This document shows positions 47,725-57,862 of a DNA stretch of 64,000 bases, piece after piece (positions within the stretch are counted from its first letter, which is position 1; every line of letters begins with the position of its first letter). The position numbers and the translations under genes were made by a program. Origin of the DNA: Demequina flava. Its GTDB lineage: Bacteria; Actinomycetota; Actinomycetes; Actinomycetales; Demequinaceae. The stretch is from NCBI RefSeq assembly GCF_000975035.1, contig NZ_BBRA01000001.1, positions 372,001-436,000 on the forward strand. The letters run 5' to 3'. The notes beneath the pieces were generated by a model, which ran no database searches, was not told the DNA's origin, and saw only the letters and a program-made list of their open reading frames with translations.

Positions 47725-48498
47725 TCAGATCTCGATGTGCTGACCAGGCCTCGCCAGCGAGACGTCGGTGCTGCAGTGGGCGGCGGCCTCGGCCAGGACG
47801 CTCTGGGAGTCGACCCATGGCGGGACGTGGGTCAGCAACAAGCGCCCCACGCCCGCGCGCTCGGCAGCGGCTCCCGCGGCTGCCGCCGTGAGGTGGAGTC
47901 CGCGCGGGGCATCATCGGCTTCCAAGAAGGAGGCCTCGCACAGGAACAGGTCCGCTCCGGCTGCAGCGACATCAAGCCCGTCACACTCATCTGTGTCGCC
48001 GGAGTACGTCAGGACGGCCGATGCTCGGGCTGGCTCCGCGCTGGGCCCCTCGATCCGTAGGGCGTACGCGGGCACAGGGTGGTTCACTGATTCGCACGTG
48101 ATGTGGAAGGGGCCGATGCGCGTCTCCCCGGATGCCTGCCACACCACAGTGGGCAGAACGTCGGAATGAGTGTTTTCGCCGCGGAGCTGATCGATGCGCC
48201 CGGAGGCACCAAAGGGCGCGTACACAGGCACAGACATCTCGCCACTGGGGTGGTACTTCAGATACACGTGCAGGCCGGTGAGGTCCGCGCAGTGGTCGGG
48301 GTGCAGGTGGGTGATCGCGACGGCGTCGAGTTCCCGGGGATCGCAATAGCGCTGGAGTGCGCCCAAAGCGCCCGAGCCCATGTCGAGCGCGATGCGCCAA
48401 GTCTTGCCATCGGCATCGTCCGCTTCAAGGAGGTAGCACGACGCCGGCGAGGCGGGCCCTGGAACGGAGCCGGAGCAGCCCACAACTGTCAGCCGCAT
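47725..48498 (-). CDS. MBL-fold metallo-hydrolase
   Basis: 257 residues. Metallo-beta-lactamase motif HLHPDHCAD near residue 65, GSVPGP opening ([15 protein letters not shown]), later SGDTDECD and a C-terminal HVPPW. Resembles the tRNase Z-like/cyclic phosphodiesterase-type hydrolases that accompany murI and rph in actinobacteria. Substrate uncertain. It shares a base with the murI stop, so it is translated with it. Confidence 0.85.
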   Translation of the reverse strand: MRLTVVGCSGSVPGPASPASCYLLEADDADGKTWRIALDMGSGALGALQRYCDPRELDAVAITHLHPDHCADLTGLHVYLKYHPSGEMSVPVYAPFGASGRIDQLRGENTHSDVLPTVVWQASGETRIGPFHITCESVNHPVPAYALRIEGPSAEPARASAVLTYSGDTDECDGLDVAAAGADLFLCEASFLEADDAPRGLHLTAAAAGAAAERAGVGRLLLTHVPPWVDSQSVLAEAAAHCSTDVSLARPGQHIEI

Positions 48499-49307
48499 CA
48501 GCCGAGCCTTTCCACTTGAGTGACGACCGGGCCCAGGAACCGCTGAGCGAGTTGCTCAAACCTCGCGGTCTCGCCGGTCGCAGAGAACACGTGCTCGGGA
48601 GCGCGCGCCGTGTCCCGTTCGATTCCGTGCGCGGTGAGCGCCCGGTAGACGTCGATGGCAGTCTCCGTGGCTGAGTCGACGAGTGTCACGTCAGGCCCCA
48701 TCACGTAGCCGATCGCGCCCTGCAGCATCGGGTAGTGCGTGCACCCCAAGATCACGGTGTCGACTTGGGCGACCTGGAGCGACTCGAGGTATTCGCGCGC
48801 CACCTCAATGACCGCTGGACCGGCGGTGATGCCGGCCTCGACCAACTCAACAAAACGCGGGCAGGCCTGCGAGTACACCTCGATGTCGGGTGCGGCAGCC
48901 AAAGCGTCGTCGTAGGCACCGGAGGTGATGGTGGCCGTGGTGCCGATGACGCCCACGCGACCGGACTTGGTGAGCGCGGCCGCACGTCGCACGGCCGGCA
49001 CGATCACCTCAACGACCGGTACCCCGCGCTCACGCGAAAACCGCTCGCGCGCATCCCGCAGCACCGCCGCGGAGGCCGTGTTGCACGCGATGACGAGCAT
49101 CTTCACACCGTCATCGACGAGCGCGTCCATGATGTCCAGCGCGTGCTGGCGGACGTCGGAAATCGGCAACGGTCCGTAGGGACCGTACGCAGTGTCCCCC
49201 ACGTAGTGGATCGACTCGTGCGGGAGCTGGTCCATGATGGCGCGCGCCACCGTCAGGCCTCCCACTCCGGAATCGAACACCCCAATGGGCGCGTCAGAGT
49301 TCGTCAT
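48498..49307 (-). CDS. murI: Glutamate racemase
   Basis: 269 residues from ATG 49307; the frame extends upstream only inside the DUF2017 gene. Catalytic cysteines are in VIACNTASA and LGCTHYPML, with the substrate-binding opening [13 protein letters not shown]. It makes D-glutamate for peptidoglycan. Overlaps the DUF2017 gene by 14 bases and the MBL gene by one. Confidence 0.95.
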   Translation of the reverse strand: MTNSDAPIGVFDSGVGGLTVARAIMDQLPHESIHYVGDTAYGPYGPLPISDVRQHALDIMDALVDDGVKMLVIACNTASAAVLRDARERFSRERGVPVVEVIVPAVRRAAALTKSGRVGVIGTTATITSGAYDDALAAAPDIEVYSQACPRFVELVEAGITAGPAVIEVAREYLESLQVAQVDTVILGCTHYPMLQGAIGYVMGPDVTLVDSATETAIDVYRALTAHGIERDTARAPEHVFSATGETARFEQLAQRFLGPVVTQVERLG

Positions 49308-49929
49308 CGTCGTCCTCCATGAGGGTGTCGAGCAGGCTCTGCTGGAGCCACCCCAGTGATTCATACAACATGCCCAGCCAGATACGTTCGGCTTCGCTCC
49401 GGCTCGCGGGCTCGTCGTCCGCCTCGATCGCAGTCGCCAGTTCGCTGCGCAGCAGCTCACCGTCGTCGTCGGAGTCCAGGCCCAGCCGGCTCGCGAGCAC
49501 AAGGCGAATATCGGTGAGGGCCGATGCCGTGGCCAAACATTCATCAAAGGGCACCAGCCAGTCGGGCCCGTCTTGGCTAAGGTCCTCCCACATCCGGCGC
49601 AGGCGGTCGGTCTTGTGCAGGCGGAGGTCTTCTTCGGTAAGACGGCGGAACTCTTGGGCGAGTTCGCGATCGTCATCGGAGGCGTGCGGAAGCAACGCGA
49701 GGACGGCAGGGTCGTCGGGGTCCTCAACGGACTCCGTGATGCGGGCAAGCGCGGCGAACAGCGCATCCTCATCGTCACGCGGCTGCTCACGGTCGACCGG
49801 GGCCGTCATCCCGAAGGGCTCTCCGCCAAGGAGTAGTCCCACATCAGCGACGATGCGCGCTACGACAGTGCGCTCTTCATCGTCAAGCTGCGCAACGGCG
49901 CCGTTGTCCGTGGCGACAAATCCCCTCAT
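49294..49929 (-). CDS. DUF2017 family protein
   Basis: 211 residues, acidic. [36 protein letters not shown], then a long helical middle and the C-terminal [31 protein letters not shown]2017 genes are found next to clpS in actinobacteria; function is unknown, though a link with the ClpS/ClpAP adaptor system is suspected from this constant neighbourhood. Overlaps clpS by ATGA. Confidence 0.85.
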   Translation of the reverse strand: MRGFVATDNGAVAQLDDEERTVVARIVADVGLLLGGEPFGMTAPVDREQPRDDEDALFAALARITESVEDPDDPAVLALLPHASDDDRELAQEFRRLTEEDLRLHKTDRLRRMWEDLSQDGPDWLVPFDECLATASALTDIRLVLASRLGLDSDDDGELLRSELATAIEADDEPASRSEAERIWLGMLYESLGWLQQSLLDTLMEDDDDEL

Positions 49930-50213
49930 GCATCGCTCCGCTGCAACGTGGCATGGAGGCCGTACGAGTGCATTGCCTGCACGTCGACCTCCATCTTTTC
50001 TCGCGGACCCGAACTCACCACGGAGCGTCCATCACGGTGCACTTCCATCATCCGTGCCGCCGCGACCTCCTTGGTGAACCCAAAGTAAGTCCGGAAGACG
50101 TACGTCACGTAAGACATGAGGTTGACGGGGTCGTTCCACACGATCGTGACCCACACGTCGTCGACGAGGGTCACGACAGCGCGGTCGCGCTCGAGTTCCT
50201 CCTGGGTCGACAC
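49926..50213 (-). CDS. clpS: ATP-dependent Clp protease adaptor ClpS
   Basis: 95 residues with the N-degron-binding region VTIVWNDPVNLMSYVTYVFRTYFGFTKEVAAARMMEVHRDGRSVV. ClpS delivers proteins with destabilising N-terminal residues to the ClpA/ClpC unfoldase. The N-terminal tail is short, as in actinobacteria. First gene of the ClpS-DUF2017-MurI-MBL run. Confidence 0.93.
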   Translation of the reverse strand: MSTQEELERDRAVVTLVDDVWVTIVWNDPVNLMSYVTYVFRTYFGFTKEVAAARMMEVHRDGRSVVSSGPREKMEVDVQAMHSYGLHATLQRSDA

Positions 50214-50256
50214 GCTTCTACCCTACGGTGAAGGCCGGCCGATGCGAGGGAGGCTG

Positions 50257-50547
50257 CTAGCTGTCGTCGCCGTCGTTATTGCCGAAGGCGGCGTCAAGGA
50301 TTTCCTTGCACTGCGGGCACACGGGGAAGCGCTTGGGGTCGCGGCCGGGAATCCACACCTTTCCGCACAGCGCGATCACGGGTTCGCCGGACAGTGCCGA
50401 CTCCATGATCTTGTCCTTCTTCACGTAGTGCGCGAAGCGCTCCGCATCGCCGGGCTCGGCCATTTCCTGCTGTTCAACCCGCTCAATGGTGGCGGTGCCG
50501 CCCTTGGTGGAGCCGGAGTCGCGCTGGGGATCGAGGGTCTCGCTCAT
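50257..50547 (-). CDS. DUF3039 family protein
   Basis: 96 residues. DAERFAHYVKKDKIMESALSGEPVIALCGKVWIPGRDPKRFPVCPQCKEI: one Cys plus a CPQC pair form a probable zinc site. A small actinobacterial family of unknown function, nearly always near clpS. Confidence 0.85.
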   Translation of the reverse strand: MSETLDPQRDSGSTKGGTATIERVEQQEMAEPGDAERFAHYVKKDKIMESALSGEPVIALCGKVWIPGRDPKRFPVCPQCKEILDAAFGNNDGDDS

Positions 50548-50567
50548 GCGTGCCAGTGTACGACGCG

Positions 50568-52166
50568 CTACGTCACCGCGGCGATGAGTTTTCCACTGCG
50601 ACGGTCATAGACCGTGCCAGATAGCCGCGCGCCCGCAAAGAACGCGGCGGCTCCCAGCGTCACGCCCGTCACGCAGGCAACCCATCCCCACCCGGCGTGA
50701 ACGGTCAGCGACAAGATGAAGGGAACCGTGACAAGCGGGAGAACGATCAGCGTGGCGATCGAAGACACCATCTGCGCGAGGAAGGACGCCCCCAAGGAGC
50801 CGACTTCCGCGCCAAAGGGATTGTCGCCGGGGCCAGCCGTGCGATACGGGAGCAGGACCGAGGACAGCGCACCGACAGCCATCGTTGTCCCCAAGGTGCC
50901 CAGGCTCGCGCCGATGAGTCCCGGAGCATCTGCCCAGCGACCACTCCACGCGAGCACTCCGACAACGGCGATGAGCACCGCAGGCACAGCCCAGACCAGG
51001 ACTGCCTGCATCCGGCCCAGCATCACAGCGCGCCCCCGCGAGCCGGACACGATGTCCAGCCACAGGCCTGAGTTGTCGAGCGCGACATCGTTGTGGCGGC
51101 CCCACCCAATCGACGAGGCGAGTAGAACCGGCGCCACAAATGCCCACCGCGTCTCAAGGCTTAAGACGGGCATGGCGACGGCGAAGAACAGCACGGGAAG
51201 CGCGACCACGCCGGCGGCGCCCACCAAGTACCTAGCGTCCGTGGCCCACGACACGAGCATGCGAGCCCTCACCGCCCTCGTGGCCCCGCCGCTTCGCCAC
51301 CTGCGTGCTGGCGCGCTGGATGCGTGGGTGAGGACGGCATCGGCCCTACGCCTGCGTCCGCCACCGCGGTGAACGGGGTGAATGAGCGCGTGGGCGATCG
51401 AGTCTTTCCACGCCCACGCCAGCAGTCCGACAGTCGCGGCCATCATGGCCAGGCGCCACACGGCTCCGGCGGCGTCACCAGCCACGAAGGCGGCCGGCGC
51501 GTACATTCCCGCGCCGATGGGTGTGCGCGCCAGCCATTCGCTGAGGACCGGCACTGTGTATTGGAGGCCGTCGTCGAGCCCGTCCCGCAGGCCCACCCAC
51601 ATCACCGAGCCCAGTACCGCGATGCCGAGGCCGATGCTGAGTAGCAGTAGACCGCGAGCGCGGCGATCGTTCACTGCCCGCGCGCTCCAGGCCACAGCGA
51701 CGCGGGCTCCCAGGACCATGACCGCCACGGTCAGGAGGCTGCCCGCAGTGGCGATCGCGCGCGCCGTTGTTCCGTCGTACCGCCAGCCTCCGGTAAGCAC
51801 CACGAACATTGCAGCGAAGAACAGGGCCGGCACGGTCAGGAACGCTGCGACGGTGAGCCCTGGAGCGATCTGCCGGGCGCTGACTCCCAACGTCGCAAAC
51901 CGCGTGGGATCCAAAGTGTCCTCGAGACCGGTCACCATGAGCGGCACCACGATCCACCCCACGATGCACACGGCCGCCGCCATGACGAGGATGGTGCCCC
52001 GAACATCGGCCGATTCAAATCCCAGCCTCACCTGCGCCCACCACACCATCGGGACCAAGGTGAGGGACCAAACGGCGCCGCCGATCAGGAGAAGCGCCCG
52101 CCACCATTCGCGCCGTAGCTGATGCGCCACGGTCGTGAACTTCAGTCTTAGGACTGTCGCAACCAC
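50568..52166 (-). CDS. ABC transporter permease (multi-helix membrane protein)
   Basis: 532 residues with about twelve hydrophobic helices and no soluble domain of note (LLIGGAVWSLTLVPMVWWAQVRLGF near the start, AMVMVLGARVAV-like and GAAFFAGARLSGTVYDRR at the end). It overlaps the ATPase gene by 19 bases, so the pair forms one transporter. Efflux is likely given the ABC-2-type layout. Substrate unknown. Confidence 0.82.
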   Translation of the reverse strand: MVATVLRLKFTTVAHQLRREWWRALLLIGGAVWSLTLVPMVWWAQVRLGFESADVRGTILVMAAAVCIVGWIVVPLMVTGLEDTLDPTRFATLGVSARQIAPGLTVAAFLTVPALFFAAMFVVLTGGWRYDGTTARAIATAGSLLTVAVMVLGARVAVAWSARAVNDRRARGLLLLSIGLGIAVLGSVMWVGLRDGLDDGLQYTVPVLSEWLARTPIGAGMYAPAAFVAGDAAGAVWRLAMMAATVGLLAWAWKDSIAHALIHPVHRGGGRRRRADAVLTHASSAPARRWRSGGATRAVRARMLVSWATDARYLVGAAGVVALPVLFFAVAMPVLSLETRWAFVAPVLLASSIGWGRHNDVALDNSGLWLDIVSGSRGRAVMLGRMQAVLVWAVPAVLIAVVGVLAWSGRWADAPGLIGASLGTLGTTMAVGALSSVLLPYRTAGPGDNPFGAEVGSLGASFLAQMVSSIATLIVLPLVTVPFILSLTVHAGWGWVACVTGVTLGAAAFFAGARLSGTVYDRRSGKLIAAVT

Positions 52167-52927
52167 GACAGATCCCGCTGATCGGACACGTCGCCTACGA
52201 GCTCAACGAATCGCTGCTCGAGGTCACGGCCGTCACTGACCTCTTCGATGGTGCCCTCGGCGAGAATCCGACCGCCGCCCACAACGGCGACGTGATCACA
52301 CAGTCGTTCCACGAGCGCCATGACGTGGCTCGACATCACGACGGTCCCGCCCGAGGCGACGAACTCCTTGAGAATGCGACGAATCGCGCCGGCCGAGACG
52401 GGATCGACGGCCTCGAAGGGCTCGTCGAGGATGAGGACCCGGGGCGCGTGGACGAGCGCGCACGCGAGCGCGATCTTCTTCGTCATGCCTGCGGAGAAGT
52501 CCGTCACCAGGGTGGATCCGGCGGAGTCGAGGTCCAGCGCCGCGAGCAGGTCGTCGCGTCGCGTCCGCACAGTGGCCTTGTCGAGTCCGCGCATGAGTCC
52601 CGCGTAACTAATGAGTTCCCCGCCGGTGAGGCGGTCAAAGGTGTGCAGACCATCTGGCAGGACGCCCACAAGCGGCTTCGCGCGCGCCGGCTCGCGCCAC
52701 ATGTCGACACCGTGGATGAACGCGCTGCCGGAATCTGGCTCCAGAAGGCCGGTTGCCATCGACAGGGTGGTCGTCTTTCCAGCGCCGTTGGGGCCCACGA
52801 CGCCATAAAAAGAGTGCGTGGGGATGTCGAGGTCGATGCCGGCAACCGCGACTGTGGAGCCGAACCGTTTGCTCAGACCCCGCAGAGACATGGCGGCCGG
52901 GGCATCCGGGGGTGGGGTGTGCGTCAT
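52148..52927 (-). CDS. ABC transporter ATP-binding protein
   Basis: 259 residues: Walker A GPNGAGKTT (about 45-53), signature FSAGMTKKIALACAL, Walker B VLILDEPFEAVDPVS, switch MSSHVMALVERLCDHV. Energises the permease encoded downstream with a 19-base overlap. The N-terminal 12 residues (MTHTPPPDAPAA) are unstructured. Confidence 0.9.
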   Translation of the reverse strand: MTHTPPPDAPAAMSLRGLSKRFGSTVAVAGIDLDIPTHSFYGVVGPNGAGKTTTLSMATGLLEPDSGSAFIHGVDMWREPARAKPLVGVLPDGLHTFDRLTGGELISYAGLMRGLDKATVRTRRDDLLAALDLDSAGSTLVTDFSAGMTKKIALACALVHAPRVLILDEPFEAVDPVSAGAIRRILKEFVASGGTVVMSSHVMALVERLCDHVAVVGGGRILAEGTIEEVSDGRDLEQRFVELVGDVSDQRDLSWLRQS

Positions 52928-52933
52928 GTCGGA

Positions 52934-53896
52934 TTAGGCGGTGATCAGCAAGAACGCGGTGTAACCGATCCACAGGCTCAGCAGCACAGCGCCTTCGAGG
53001 CGGTTGATCCGTCCGTCCCTCTTCCACCGGAACCCGAAGGCGATGACGAGGAGAGTTAGGCCCATCACTACGGGGAAGTCGCGATAGAGCAGTTCCGAGC
53101 TGACCGCAGCCGGGTGGATCAGGCCCGCAATACCGATGACACCAAGAGTGTTGAAGAGGTTGGAGCCGATGACGTTGCCCAGCGCCAAGTCGTTCTCACC
53201 GCGGCGCGTGGCGCTGATGGTGGAAGCCAGTTCGGGGGCGGACGTACCGATCGCAACCACCGTCAGTCCGATCACGAGGTCGGACCACCCGAGGGACTCC
53301 GCAATCTCGACAGCGCCCCACACCAGGAGGCGTGACGACACGACAAGCAGCACGAGGCCCGAGACAAGCCAGATCCACGCCGCCTTCTTGGTCATGCCGC
53401 GGCTGTCCGTCGATGACTCGACGTCGACGCCGAGCGCGTCGCCCTTGTGCTGCCGAGCGGACATGATCTGCCAGGTCAGGAGGACGATCAGGAGCAGGAT
53501 GAGCACTCCTGCGTCGCCGCTGGACAGCGTGCCGTCGCTCATGAGCAGCCACGCGATGCCCGTCACGACGACGAGCAGCGGGAGCTCCTTGTGGAGGATG
53601 CCGCGCTTGACGATGATCGGCAGCATGATCGCGGTCGTTCCGAGGATCAGGCCGATGTTGGCGATGTTGGATCCGAGGGCGTTACCGAGCGCGACTTCAG
53701 GATCGCCGTCTGCGGAGGCGAAAGCTGAGACCACCATCTCTGGCGCCGAGGTTCCGAAACCGATCACGATCATGCCGATCAGCAGCGGAGCCATGCCGAG
53801 GTAGCGGGCAACGGACGCAGCGCCCATCACAAATTTGTCGGCGCTCCAAGCGAGCGCGCCGAGCCCTACGAGGGTGGCGAGGACTGGGATCAGCAT
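52934..53896 (-). CDS. Calcium/sodium (cation) antiporter, CaCA family (YrbG-like)
   Basis: Start taken at ATG 53896 (MLIPVLATLVGLGALAWSADKFVMGAA), where the first membrane helix begins; the frame upstream is basic and unlikely. 320 residues with ten helices and the two alpha repeats GFGTSAPEMVVSAFAS ... GNALGSNIANIGLIL and AIGTSAPELASTISA ... GNVIGSNLFNTLGVIG. Exchanges calcium for sodium or protons. Convergent with nothing; six bases from the ABC ATPase stop region. Confidence 0.9.
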   Translation of the reverse strand: MLIPVLATLVGLGALAWSADKFVMGAASVARYLGMAPLLIGMIVIGFGTSAPEMVVSAFASADGDPEVALGNALGSNIANIGLILGTTAIMLPIIVKRGILHKELPLLVVVTGIAWLLMSDGTLSSGDAGVLILLLIVLLTWQIMSARQHKGDALGVDVESSTDSRGMTKKAAWIWLVSGLVLLVVSSRLLVWGAVEIAESLGWSDLVIGLTVVAIGTSAPELASTISATRRGENDLALGNVIGSNLFNTLGVIGIAGLIHPAAVSSELLYRDFPVVMGLTLLVIAFGFRWKRDGRINRLEGAVLLSLWIGYTAFLLITA

Positions 53897-54032
53897 GGTC
53901 ACGAGCGTAGCGGTGGGCGTGTCCCGACGAGGTCTACCGGACCTCGCGTCACGCTTCCTCGCGTGGCCCTTCAAATAAATTCATTCGCGCATGTATTGTG
54001 TTCGGCATCCCCGTCGACGCTGAGGAGCAATC

Positions 54033-56426
54033 GTGCGCATTCGAAAACCCATCGCCTCTGTGATTGTCGCCGCCTTGGTGGCCACCGCGGCCGCACTTGG
54101 GCTGAGCGCGCCAGCCGCCGCCTGGACCACTTTTCCAACCGAGTCCGGGGACTGGCGGTACGTCTTCGACAACACCCAGGCCCGCATCACCGGATATTAC
54201 GGTCCGGGCGGCTCAGTCGAAGTACCGGAGACCCTTGGCGGAAAGACGGTCGTGAGCATCTACAACCGTGCGATGTACCGCAAGGGCCTGACGAGCGTCG
54301 AACTCCCCGCGACAGTCACGTCGATTGGCACCGATGCATTCGCGGAAAACGACATCACCTACATCAACGTGCCCGCGAATCTCGTCACGATCCAATCAGG
54401 TGCGTTCGCCAGCAATCAGCTGGAACACATTGGCCTCGAAGTTGCGACCGGACTCGCCTACATCGGTAGCCAGGCGTTTATTAGCAACCACCTCGAGCAA
54501 GTCACCGTTCCGTCCAGTGTCCAGCGACTTGAAACCCGCGCGTTCGCACACAACCACCTCACCCAGTTCACGGTCGGCGGGGGCGCCATGGAGTACTTCT
54601 TCCCCTCCGCGTTTGAGGACCAAACCCGCAGAGGCGAACTCTTCGCCGATTGGCGCGATGCCGCCAGCGACGGCAACCACGTCGACCTCAACGATCGTTC
54701 AGTGTGGGAAAACCCCGGGCGTGACACCTACTACGCACACTACGTCGACGCCCACATCGTCACGTTTGACCCGCAGACCGGCAGCTCGGGCGACCGCTTC
54801 GAGTCGCACGTGCCCCTCGGCGGCACGGCGAGCGAGCCGTCAGCGCCCAGTCGCGCACACCACACGTTTAGCGGCTGGCACACGAACGCTAGCGCCGGCA
54901 CAGAGTGGGATTTCGACGCCACCGTCACGGGTGACATGACGCTGTGGGCACAGTGGGCCCCCGTTGATTACAGCGTCACCTACGCCGGCGAGGGAGACGG
55001 GCTACCCGCCAGCGAGACCGTGACCTATCCGGGCGCAGCGAGCGAGCCGGCCGATCCCACTCGCGAGCACTACACCTTCACCGGCTGGGTCGACGACACG
55101 GAAAGCCCCTGGGACTTCGACGCGACCATCACCGCGGACACGACCCTCACCGCCACCTGGGACCCCCTGGACTACACGGTGTCCTTCGCGGGAGACGGGT
55201 CGGGAATCCCAGCCGACGCCACGGTCACCTACCCCGCCACAGTCGCTGAACCGGCAGATCCCAGCCGCGAGCACTACACCTTCACCGGCTGGGTCGACGA
55301 CACGGGAAGCGCGTGGGACTTCGACACGACCGTCACCACAGACACCACCCTCACTGCCGCCTGGAGCGCGAACAGCTACGACGCGACCTTTGACTCCAAG
55401 GGCGGCAGTGATGTGCCAACTCACAGCGTTGTCTACCCGGGCACCATCGTCGAGCCCGCCGCCCCAACTCGAGACCACTACGCGTTTGGCGGCTGGGTGG
55501 GCGATGCCGACCAGCCCTGGGACTTTGACGCAACCATCACTGCCGACACCGCCCTCACCGCGACCTGGACTCCGCTGGACTACACGGTCGCATTTGATCC
55601 CGCACGCGGCACGCCAACTCCGGCGCAGACCATCACCTACCCGGGGACCGCCACCCTCCCCGCCGAACCCACCCGAACGCACTACGCCTTCTCCGGATGG
55701 GTCGGCGACACGGACAACCCCTGGGACTTCGACGCAACCGTCACTGCGGACACGACCGTCACCGCCACCTGGACCCCGAACGACTACACCCTGACGTTCG
55801 ATCCTGGCAACGGAGAGGACCCCCACGTCGCGGTCGTGACATACCCGGAACCGGCCAACCCACCGACGAACCCATTCCTGAGTGGGCACACCTTCACCGG
55901 GTGGGTGGGATCCGATGGGTCGGCCTGGAACGCCGGCACTGCGGTCACCACCGACACCACCGTCACCGCGGTGTACACGGAGAACGTGCGCACGATCATC
56001 GCGCCGGCCCAGGTCGCCCTCGGTGACACCATCGAACTGTCTGGAAGCGGTTTCGATCCCGGCGAGCCCGTCGAGATTGAGCTTCACTCGACGCCGATGA
56101 CCCTCGACACCGTGCGGGCCAGCGCGGCGGGTGACTTCAGCGCTAATGTCACCATTCCAACGAGCATCGCGCCCGGTTCGCATGAGCTCGTGTTGGTGTC
56201 AGCGTCGGGCACAGTGTCGAAGCCACTCACAGTTGACCCGGTCGAGCTAGAGGAGACTCCTGCCGACGGAGGCGGCGTGCCCGCCGACGACGCGGTGGAG
56301 CAGAGTTCCACACCAGGCTCCACTCTTCCGACGACGGGCCCGGAAGCCACCGCCGCATCGGCATGGTTCGCTGTCGTGCTCGCTCTCGCGGGCGCTGGCC
56401 TCATCGCTCTCAGGCGCCGCGCCTAA
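54033..56426 (+). CDS. LPxTG surface protein with BspA-type leucine-rich and InlB B-repeats
   Basis: 797 residues. Signal peptide 1-31 (MRIRKPIASVIVAALVATAA...AAA), BspA-like LRR_5 repeats about 55-195 (TVVSIYNRAMYRKGLTSVELPATVTSIGTDAF), six InlB B/Listeria-Bacteroides repeats about 240-650 (each ending in a TGWxxD...WDFDATxTxDTTLTAxW pattern), an Ig-like module (VALGDTIELSGSGFDPGEPVEIELHSTP), then a sorting signal LPTTG at 765-769, a hydrophobic helix and RRRA. It is anchored to peptidoglycan by sortase and probably mediates adhesion. The same build recurs at 57863-59950. Confidence 0.9.
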   Translation: MRIRKPIASVIVAALVATAAALGLSAPAAAWTTFPTESGDWRYVFDNTQARITGYYGPGGSVEVPETLGGKTVVSIYNRAMYRKGLTSVELPATVTSIGTDAFAENDITYINVPANLVTIQSGAFASNQLEHIGLEVATGLAYIGSQAFISNHLEQVTVPSSVQRLETRAFAHNHLTQFTVGGGAMEYFFPSAFEDQTRRGELFADWRDAASDGNHVDLNDRSVWENPGRDTYYAHYVDAHIVTFDPQTGSSGDRFESHVPLGGTASEPSAPSRAHHTFSGWHTNASAGTEWDFDATVTGDMTLWAQWAPVDYSVTYAGEGDGLPASETVTYPGAASEPADPTREHYTFTGWVDDTESPWDFDATITADTTLTATWDPLDYTVSFAGDGSGIPADATVTYPATVAEPADPSREHYTFTGWVDDTGSAWDFDTTVTTDTTLTAAWSANSYDATFDSKGGSDVPTHSVVYPGTIVEPAAPTRDHYAFGGWVGDADQPWDFDATITADTALTATWTPLDYTVAFDPARGTPTPAQTITYPGTATLPAEPTRTHYAFSGWVGDTDNPWDFDATVTADTTVTATWTPNDYTLTFDPGNGEDPHVAVVTYPEPANPPTNPFLSGHTFTGWVGSDGSAWNAGTAVTTDTTVTAVYTENVRTIIAPAQVALGDTIELSGSGFDPGEPVEIELHSTPMTLDTVRASAAGDFSANVTIPTSIAPGSHELVLVSASGTVSKPLTVDPVELEETPADGGGVPADDAVEQSSTPGSTLPTTGPEATAASAWFAVVLALAGAGLIALRRRA
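54748..55985 (+). repeat. Six tandem InlB B-type repeats inside the surface-protein gene
   Basis: Six units of about 200 bases encode 65-70 residue repeats, e.g. units opening DYSVTYAGEGDG, DYTVSFAGDGSG, SYDATFDSKGGS, DYTVAFDPARGT, DYTLTFDPGNGE. Units 2, 3 and 5 are the most alike, so recombination could change the repeat number. Confidence 0.75.
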
Positions 56427-56624
56427 GCCCGTAAGGTGGCAGCGGACGGCGAGCCGTGCATCGGCCCTAGGAAGTTTCGCCGACCGAAGGCGTGACAAGT
56501 AACCTACGGTCGCGTAGGGTCGAGGCATCCGCACGGCGCGCGCTGTCGCTCGCTGGACAGTTTGCACCGTGCCAGTTCGACGGCTGGGAAGTCGTACGCC
56601 CCCTGTTTTTTGTTCTGGAGACGC

Positions 56625-57698
56625 ATGACTCGCACGCCCAACGCTGGCACCGTGATGCCGCTAAACCACATCACCCACCGCTTTGCCGAACTCGCCGCAA
56701 CGGTGCGCGACACCGGGCTCCTGCACCGCTCGTACGGCTTCTACGCAGGCTTTGGCGCCGCGCTCGTTCTCGCAATGGGCGGTGTCATCACCGGCATCAT
56801 CCTGCTCGGCGACTCGTGGTTCCAGCTGCTGATGGCCGCCGCGCTGGGCATCGTGCTCACGCAGGTCGCATTTCTCGGTCACGAGGCCTCGCACCGCACG
56901 GTCTTTAAGTCGGGCCCTGCGAACGACCGCCTTGGCCGCGTGCTGTCCGCGCTGATTGTCGGCATCAGCCACCAGTGGTGGATGAACAAGCACTCGCGTC
57001 ACCACGCCAACCCCAACAAGGTGGGCTCGGACCCAGACATCGAGACGGACACCATCTCGTTTGTTGACGAGGACGCCGCGAAGGCGCGCGGAATCGTGCG
57101 CTGGGTCACTCAGCGCCAGGGCTGGCTGTTCTTCCCGCTCCTCACCTTCGAGGGCCTGAACCTTCACTACCGCTCGGTGGTGTCGCTGTTCGCACAGGGC
57201 ACGCGCAAGCAGCGCTGGACTGAGCTTCCGCTCATCGCAGCCCACTTCGCGCTGTACCTGGTGCCGCTGTTCATGTTCCTGCCGCTCGGGATGGCGTTCG
57301 CATTCATCGGCGTGCAGATGGCCGTGTTCGGGGTCTACATGGGTGCGTCGTTCGCGCCCAACCACAAGGGCATGGGCATTGTGCCCGCCGACGTGAAGAT
57401 GGACTTCCTGTCTAAGCAGGTCCTCACCAGCCGCAACATCTCCGGCGGCTGGGCCATGAGCATCCTCACCGGCGGCCTGAACTACCAGATCGAGCACCAC
57501 CTGTTCCCGAACATGGCGCGCCCCCACCTGGTTCGCACCCGCGAGATTGTCCGCGAGTACTGCGCCCAGCACGATGTCCCGTACACGGAGACCACGCTGA
57601 TCGAGTCATACGCGATCGTCATCGAGTACCTCAACCGTGTGGGTCTCGCCGCGCGCGATCCCTTCGATTGCCCCGAGCGCGTCTCGATGGGCCGCTAA
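56625..57698 (+). CDS. Fatty acid desaturase (membrane di-iron)
   Basis: 357 residues from ATG 56625 (GGAG upstream). The three histidine boxes are present: GHEASHR, NKHSRHHANPN and QIEHHLFPNM. Four hydrophobic helices (GFYAGFGAALVLAMGGVITGIILLG, FQLLMAAALGIVLTQVAFLG and a pair near 215-260). It resembles acyl-lipid delta-type desaturases of Actinomycetota and would tune membrane fluidity, for example in cold. It lies between two surface-protein genes and ends in a strong terminator. Confidence 0.92.
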   Translation: MTRTPNAGTVMPLNHITHRFAELAATVRDTGLLHRSYGFYAGFGAALVLAMGGVITGIILLGDSWFQLLMAAALGIVLTQVAFLGHEASHRTVFKSGPANDRLGRVLSALIVGISHQWWMNKHSRHHANPNKVGSDPDIETDTISFVDEDAAKARGIVRWVTQRQGWLFFPLLTFEGLNLHYRSVVSLFAQGTRKQRWTELPLIAAHFALYLVPLFMFLPLGMAFAFIGVQMAVFGVYMGASFAPNHKGMGIVPADVKMDFLSKQVLTSRNISGGWAMSILTGGLNYQIEHHLFPNMARPHLVRTREIVREYCAQHDVPYTETTLIESYAIVIEYLNRVGLAARDPFDCPERVSMGR

Positions 57699-57715
57699 GA
57701 CACTCCTCACTCCGC

Positions 57716-57754
57716 CGACACGGGCGGCCGCACTTGTTGCGGCCGCCCGTGTCG
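57716..57754 (+). terminator. Terminator after the desaturase
   Basis: A 16-bp perfect stem (CGACACGGGCGGCCGC, 57716-57731; complement 57739-57754), loop ACTTGTT. No T run. Confidence 0.82.
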
Positions 57755-57829
57755 CGTTGACGGCTGACCCGCGCCCGGCCGCGCCCACTCCGATCACTTT
57801 CCGAGTGGACTCAGTCACACCGTATTGTT

Positions 57830-57849
57830 TACATACAGTCTTGTATGTA
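57830..57849. promoter_or_regulatory. Inverted repeat in the promoter region of the second surface protein
   Basis: TACATAC (57830-57836) and GTATGTA (57843-57849) flank AGTCTT, just upstream of the chosen ATG 57863. It overlaps the only AT-rich stretch, where the promoter must lie, so it is a likely regulator site. No such repeat precedes the similar gene at 54033. Confidence 0.5.
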
Positions 57850-57862
57850 CTCTGTTTTCGTG